In this document: piece by piece, positions 58,490 through 64,000 of the stretch
Layout of the letters: each line of letters starts with the position of its first letter
Numbering within the stretch: the first letter of the stretch is position 1
Source: Guyanagaster necrorhizus
Lineage: Eukaryota > Basidiomycota > Agaricomycetes > Agaricales > Physalacriaceae
NCBI RefSeq assembly: GCF_019112545.1
Contig: NW_025064914.1
Coordinates: forward strand, 378,867 to 442,866
Length of the DNA: 64,000 nucleotides
Reading direction: 5' to 3'
The notes under the pieces: model-generated
Database searches by the model: none
What the model was told of the DNA's origin: nothing
The model's input: the letters and a program-made list of their open reading frames with translations, nothing else
Made by a program: the position numbers and the translations under genes

Positions 58490-59637
58490 CGCAGAAACGC
58501 TATGGGCGATCTCGTAAAAAGTCATCCCGGAATGATGTTTGCAGATCAAGGGGATACGAATGTATTGCGGGAGGTACCCACTAGCCTACCATACGGTGCA
58601 TCAGCTCTGGCGAGGATCAAGATAAGAAAGAGATGGCACTACATGAAAGACGACATCGATACACTCTACTCCGACCAGTGCAATCGGATACATCTCCGGA
58701 GTCCACGACCGGTCGCCCTGCAGGACCTGCAGCATGCTAACCCACCCGAAGTCGATTTTGTACAGTGCCTGGTCGAACATGGGTTTGGGAAAAGTGTACT
58801 TTATGCGACCGGAAGCTTTTAGGCTGTGGCAGGAGTTCATTTTCTGGCCGGCAGTGCGTTAAGAATGGATGGAAGAAAAAGAGGAGAAACATACGGGGGG
58901 TTGTTCGAGACATACGTAGATGGGCTGGTATAATGTGAATTTCTTGGCTATACAATCTGAAACGCAAGGTTGATCCTGAGTTAAGGGCATGAGCATAGGT
59001 CCCTGGAAAACGGATTAGAGGCTTACGCGCGTCCCATGAGTGATGAGCTGAATGATGTTCCGTGGGTCCTAAGTCCAGTCAGTATCAGCGTCGCGGAGGT
59101 CTTACAGATCGTTCTTACTGGTTGTTCTGGTCCATAGGTTACCATCTAGAAGATCGTTTCTCAGGGTTTCTATTCATATATATGCCACGCCACTCACGAG
59201 TAAATCCGGATTTGCGAGAGATGTCCACTCTACTCCATAATTTGGGAGTGGCGCTTGGACTTGCCAGTCATTCTATTTCACGATGAGGGCGTTCCAATCC
59301 CACATATCAATATACACACATACCGAGTGACCCTGATTGTAGATGTATGACATGATAGAAGAAGCGACAGTTGAGATTAAACTGCATTTCACAACGATGT
59401 TCTTTATGACAGCGACAGAACAATGGAATGGGGAGTGGCAGGATGGGATGCCTTGGACAATGAACGGAGTGCCTGACAAAGAAAAGAGGCTTGCACTGCC
59501 GACAAGACCGATAATATTTGAAAACAATACTGGACACCCAGTGTGACCAGAATGGGATGGTATATGGGCATAGATACTGAGCGTACTTTGTATGCGTCGA
59601 CCTGGATCTACATCTAATAATACTGGCAGGTTTGCTT
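58490..59637 (-). repeat. Diverged inverted repeat, right copy
   Basis: Partner of 34805-35815 in opposite orientation. It adjoins the nearly identical arm 59638-60448 with no intervening sequence. Confidence 0.7.
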
Positions 59638-60448
59638 GGGTCTAATTGGCTATCAGAGTTCCAAATGTTTCGTACATGGCATCCAGGGAAAAAAAAATTT
59701 AGCAGCAGTCCTGAGGCAATGTCAAATGCCCAGATGTTGGTTCCTCGTGTCGGGCTGCAAGACGACCACTATGACGATGGCCAGAACTTCCATTTCTCAT
59801 GAACCATGTTTCAAAATGAAGGTATATTATGATTATTGAGAATGCTCCCCATTCATTCTTGGTTCGCAGTCACCTCTAACTTATACTGTTAAATTGTCCT
59901 AATGAAACAGACCGATGATGATGCTCTGTTTCCCCAGAACCAGTGTGGCAATGGGAGAATTTTGATCTCTCTAGTTTGCTTTCTACGAGAATAGGTACAA
60001 TGGATCAGGATATCCTAGTCCCTTCATTTGATGGCGTGGTCTGGATGTGTTTGGAATGCAAGCTCGCTGTCCTTGTCAGAACAGTTACAGAATCACTAAC
60101 TACGCTATAATGCTCTGCAAATATTTCTTCCATCACCATCACGTCAAATGGCTTGTTCCGGAGTCTCGATGTCAAACTTCAATATTGTCGCGGATCTCTG
60201 GCCGTCCTTTCTACATCCTTCTCTGATATGGACACTTACTTTTTCATACATTCTTCGACTCCTTCAAAGGACATTCGATGGTTTTCTCCCTAATCTAAGT
60301 CATGGGTGGCATCTGTGATCGTGGTACATTTGTGGCAGTGACAAGTCTTCTCCTTTTGATGCATTTTAATTTGCTGCTATAGATACAGACACTTGAATGG
60401 AACGAAATTCACTCCGATCTATTGCGCTAGATGAGAGATGGATTGGCC
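59638..60448 (-). repeat. Inverted repeat, right arm (811 bp, nearly identical)
   Basis: Reverse complement of 32733-33543. At the four sites that differ, this copy carries the CpG-decayed base. Homology stops exactly at 60448, just before a hairpin-bearing sequence. Confidence 0.93.
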
Positions 60449-60461
60449 ATTGGTTAGGACG

Positions 60462-60496
60462 GTGCACCCCCTTCGGCGGAGCCGTTGGGGGTGCAC
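60462..60496. repeat. Perfect hairpin, 10-bp stem
   Basis: GTGCACCCCC and GGGGGTGCAC pair perfectly around a 15-nt GC-rich loop that itself can fold (CGGC/GCCG). It begins 13 bp after the point where inverted-repeat homology ends. It could be a transposon terminus, such as a Helitron 3' hairpin read on the minus strand, where CTAA follows. It could also be a bidirectional terminator for the minus-strand gene. Confidence 0.7.
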
Positions 60497-61049
60497 AGTA
60501 TGAGTAAAACAAAACTCACCTCAAAAGTGTTGAGGTTTGTATGAATGCTTGGTAAAGCGAATCAAGGTCCAACAGAGGGATGGGGTCACCATCTCTCACC
60601 CTGTTTCGCTTTTATAGCTCTTCAGGGACCTGATTCATAAGCAGATGATGCAAACGAGAGGTTTTGGCAGACCAATCATTTTCGCTTTATCAGCAATCAC
60701 GCAATCCGCAGCACAAGGAGGTGATATGGTTATTAAGAAAGGTACGAAATCGTACCATTTATTATTCATACTTATAGGTAGGCGGTACATGAATTGCTCA
60801 GAAGAACCTCAGAAGCAACCCAAAGTTAGGGTTTAAAGCAACAGCGGTACACAGAACAGCAGTGGTGGGACTGCGAAATGCGATGGACGCCTCGCTCTGT
60901 GGATGGACCATGCACAGGCCGGTACTGCGAACTCACAGCGGTCCCTCTTGTGCATGGTCCATGTGCTTTGGTAGGGGGCATGTCTGTTTCGTGGTACATG
61001 AAGTCTATGCCCATTTGCACATGACATGGGCATAGGGAGCACATTTGTT
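60497..61049. other. Spacer with short inverted repeats, no gene recognised
   Basis: TATGCCCA...TGGGCATA at 61006-61034 forms a small inverted repeat. An open plus-strand frame at 60645-60836 has no recognised homology. Confidence 0.4.
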
Positions 61050-61375
61050 TCGCGGTACATGACCGATTCTCGAAATATGACCATTCTTGTGTTTTAGAAT
61101 TTGCGTAGGTAGCGTGTACAGTCCGCGGTACATTACCAGTTCTCGAAATATGTCCATTCTTGTGTTTTAGAAACTGCATAGGTAGCACGTACAGTCTGCA
61201 GTACATTACCGATTCTCGAAATATGGCCATTCTTGTATTTTAGAAACTGCGTAGGTAGCACGTACAGTCCACAGTACATTACAAATTCTTGAAATATGTC
61301 CATTCTGCTGTTTTAGAATCTGCGTACAGAGTGTGTGCAGTCCTTGGTACATGACCGATTTTCTTTGCAGGCTGC
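61050..61375 (-). repeat. 73-bp tandem repeat, about 4.5 copies
   Basis: GTACAT starts recur at 61055, 61128, 61201, 61274 and 61347, exactly 73 bp apart. Each unit has TTCTCGAAATATG.CCATTCT and a GTAGGTAGC.CGTACAGTC block. The last unit is the most diverged, and a related partial unit begins at 60994. It lies downstream of the 3' end of the minus-strand gene. Confidence 0.9.
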
Positions 61376-61521
61376 TTTTCATCTGTCGGAGTGAGAATAG
61401 CACTGTAACAATTTGTTCAATTTGCTATCACATCTTTTGTCAATATACTTTGAAATGGTCAGAATATGTGTTTCATTGACATTGTATTCCAACATCTTTT
61501 TTTGCTCCCCTTCTCCCTTTG

Positions 61522-64000
61522 TCAATTTCGACACCGACTGGGCGACACAATGGGCTCTCCCAGCAGCATCCCTCGGTTCCCTTCCATAGTGATTGGTTCC
61601 CTCTCATCCATTATTTGCCTCCTGATGTCTGGCTCTGCTTCATCCTCCAAGGAGTCCTCTTCTTCTCTGCACTCTCGGAGAATGCGATCTTCTCTTTCCT
61701 GCATGTCCATCTCCTTTTGCTTCTCTCTTTCTTCCCTCTCAATTATCGCCATGATTTCCTCTTCATCCTCCCTATCCCCCCATTCCTCAACATTCTGCAA
61801 TGCTGGCATGTGGCCACTCATAATATCAAATCTCCAGTTCTCTATCCATGGATTCCGGATGAGGTGGACTGCTGAACATGGTAGAGCCTCTTTTCGAACT
61901 CGTTCCAGTTTAATCAGTTCCCCTCCCGACTTCTCATAAACACACACCCATGTGCTATCAGACCAAACACACTACAGGAATTCATCAAATGCCCTTTTCA
62001 GTGCTCTTCGCATGTCTTCCACTTGTCTTGAAGAAGACATATCATGCACAAATCCTTCCCACATCTTTATTGATTTCATCTTTCCCCAGTTACTCCATGC
62101 AGACCATCATTTCCTCGCATTCAGTTCATTCGGAGTCCAGAAGATGTTGTCAAACAGTGAATCCCACTGGCTCTCTGTTCCTTCATGCATTCGTGCATGT
62201 GTCAACACTCCTCCAAGATCATTTTCTTTCATGATACGGATGTCGACCATCTGCCGTTCATTCTGTGTCAGAGGAGAATGCTCCCATCCACATTTCGCCT
62301 GTCCAACCTTCTGCAGCATGTCAGACACATATTGCTGTAGTACTTGATTCAGAAATGTCCCAGCATGCCCCGGATATTGTTTGTCATATATCTGGTCCTC
62401 TGGTGGCAGATCGGGCCCATAGTCATATGATTTTTCTGGCATTTCTATCTGTCGAGCTAGCCTTTCTGTCTTCAGCATTGGCTCCTCAGGTTGACTCTTG
62501 GCTTTCCTCGTGCACCCTATGACCTGGCCCATTGGCTTCTGTTCCACCAATTGTCGCTGCTTCATGCGACTATCTTCAGAACAGAACTCATTCAGCGTCT
62601 TTCTAATGCCCAACAAATTCCAACCTGCCTCACTGGGCACTTGGATGACACTCTCGCATCGTGGTATTCTTGTACCACCTCCATTCCATGTTGGCCATGC
62701 AATCATGCTGCTTGGAATCCACCAGAGTCCTCCCTCTGCATATGGTCCTGGCTCATCCATCCTGTCTCTCTTTCGCGTGCATGGAAGGATCATGTGATGA
62801 TCTTCCTGCCAGTACGTTCGCGGCCAGATGGCATGCATCAACATCTTGTGTCCTGATCGCTCTTCTGGCCGTGCATGAAGCGAATTCACCATAAATGCAA
62901 CAAGACATGTCAGGATGACTGGATAGTAACGGTGTTGCATGTCCATGTTGTGCTCTTCATTCTGCCACTGGATCAATGTCACAAATCCGAGAGCTCTGGC
63001 AGATTTAAATTGCCTGTGGATACTATTAGCCCTGATCCTCATTACTACATAGCTTCTAGAAATGGGCTCACCACCAGTCTTGCCGTGGAACACAATACAC
63101 CAGATCTGAGAAACTCACAACTGGCACATCTGCGAACACATCTTCTGCATTAGCCAGCAGAACTCGTGCCTCAATCTGCGCATGTACATCATTATGCCAT
63201 GCTGCATCTGCAAAGACACCATAGAGTTTCCCAAGAAACTCATTGTATGTGTACTTCGACTTCTTCATCAGATTGACTGCTGTAACAAACTTGGCATTGT
63301 TGCTTGCCCGCATGTCATAGGTGAGGCATTTATCGGTTGTGTACATCTGGACAAAGGTTGCATTGAATTGTCCAAGCGGTGTGGTATGTGTTGTGATGTG
63401 ACATCCTGCGACGGAGGTGAGGTGTGCACATGTATCCCTTTTGTAATTGTAGTAACCAAAACGCGTCCACTTGTCAGCTTCGGTCCGATGCATTTGCAGT
63501 AGTCTCTGTAGCGCAACTGCATGGCCATCAGAGCGCCACATAACTGCTCCCTCCTTCACAGACAGCTCAAGTGCAACATCAACAAAGACATCATCACCAG
63601 GAGTACTGAACATGTCAGCATTGAATACATGGTCCTGGCACAGAAAGTATTCTCGCTCGGTTGCATTGCTTGGGTCATGCACTGTCAATGCCTTAATCCC
63701 TTGCCACTGAAGCAGAAAACGGAGCCCGATCCCCCATCCATCTGAATGGCGCTCCAGTTGTTCACTGAAATCTCCTAGCAATCGTTCCACATATTCACTA
63801 GGGATCAACTCCGTTAGCTTTCTTGTCTGATGACTCTGACCACTTCCTGCCTGAAACAATTTTGAACTGTAGGTAGCAGGAAGACGAGCTGCTGTCATAT
63901 CCTGATAACATAAAGCTGATTGGATGAATATTTCATAGAGCACAGCATACTCCTGGATGGAAACTGAAGGGGTTCCCTCATGCTGTTTGAGATTTCGAAC
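61522..64000 (-). pseudogene. Large unidentified minus-strand gene, 3' part, probably decayed; runs off the window
   Basis: One frame is open from beyond 64000 to about 63119, and a second continues from about 63055 to a TGA at 62107-62109, a TAG at about 61974, and the final stop at 61522. GTGAGT at 63118 and TTTCTAG at 63056 could bound a 63-bp intron, but they leave the frames out of register, so a frameshift is also possible. The inner TGA and TAG are one C-to-T change from CGA and CAG, and coding texture continues through both. The upstream part has YYNYKRD and MYTTDKCLTYDMR, the middle GHKMLMHAIWPRTYW, and the C-terminus is a long acidic coiled-coil-like helix (EEREKQKEMDMQERED). I believe similar uncharacterised proteins are common in Agaricomycete repeats, but that is from memory and I assign no function. 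Confidence 0.6.

Noticed and set aside
1..64000. CRISPR arrays, rRNA genes, bacterial operons
   Set aside because: No regularly spaced identical short repeats with unique spacers, no rRNA core sequences, and the intron-containing genes are fungal. The only regular array (73 bp, 61050-61375) has no variable spacers.

Overview
The window looks like part of a gene-poor, transposon-rich genome of a filamentous basidiomycete, most likely an Agaricomycete. The grounds are introns of 47-59 bp with GTRNGT-type donors, a homeobox gene of a type I associate with mushroom-forming fungi, chromodomain Ty3/gypsy elements with TGTTA...TAACA LTRs, and decay concentrated at CpG sites. I cannot name the species.

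Region 1 (1-23,640) is strongly CpG-depleted. It holds a complete but heavily decayed Ty3/gypsy chromovirus, element A (1790-17909, plus strand, 426-bp LTRs, target duplication ATATC). A younger relative, element B (7397-15543, minus strand, 411-bp LTR, target duplication GAAAG, with a 315-base N gap), is nested inside the RNase H part of A's pol. Two solo LTRs with exact 5-bp target duplications follow (19521-19971 and 21630-22100). The first splits a decayed coding relic. The CpG decay layers the region by age: surroundings oldest, then A, then B.

Region 2 (23,640-46,790) has normal CpG content and almost no genes. It holds an aminoglycoside-phosphotransferase-like pseudogene (26014-26922), tRNA-like B-box relics, and a patchwork of diverged dispersed repeats.

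Region 3 (46,795-52,551) is a small genic island. A homeobox transcription factor gene (46795-48210, minus, four exons including a 12-nt microexon) lies head to head with a short-chain dehydrogenase/reductase gene (50423-51352, plus, three exons). A possible gene 3' end follows (52320-52551, minus).

Region 4 (52,552-60,448) shares repeats with 32.7-37.6 kb. These are a nearly perfect 1.41-kb direct duplication (36176/56281), an 811-bp nearly identical inverted repeat (32733/59638), and older diverged copies beside both. The identical tracts inside otherwise diverged repeats suggest recent conversion, recent transposition or an assembly effect.

Region 5 (60,449-64,000) starts at a 10-bp-stem hairpin, followed by a 73-bp tandem repeat and the 3' part of a large, unrecognised minus-strand gene with C-to-T-type stops. 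It may be one end of another mobile element that runs off the window.

The most useful biological signals are the age-layered CpG decay (every difference I found between B's two LTR copies is a CpG/CpA change), the extra membrane-segment ORF upstream of and overlapping gag in both retroelements, and the microexon-split homeobox.
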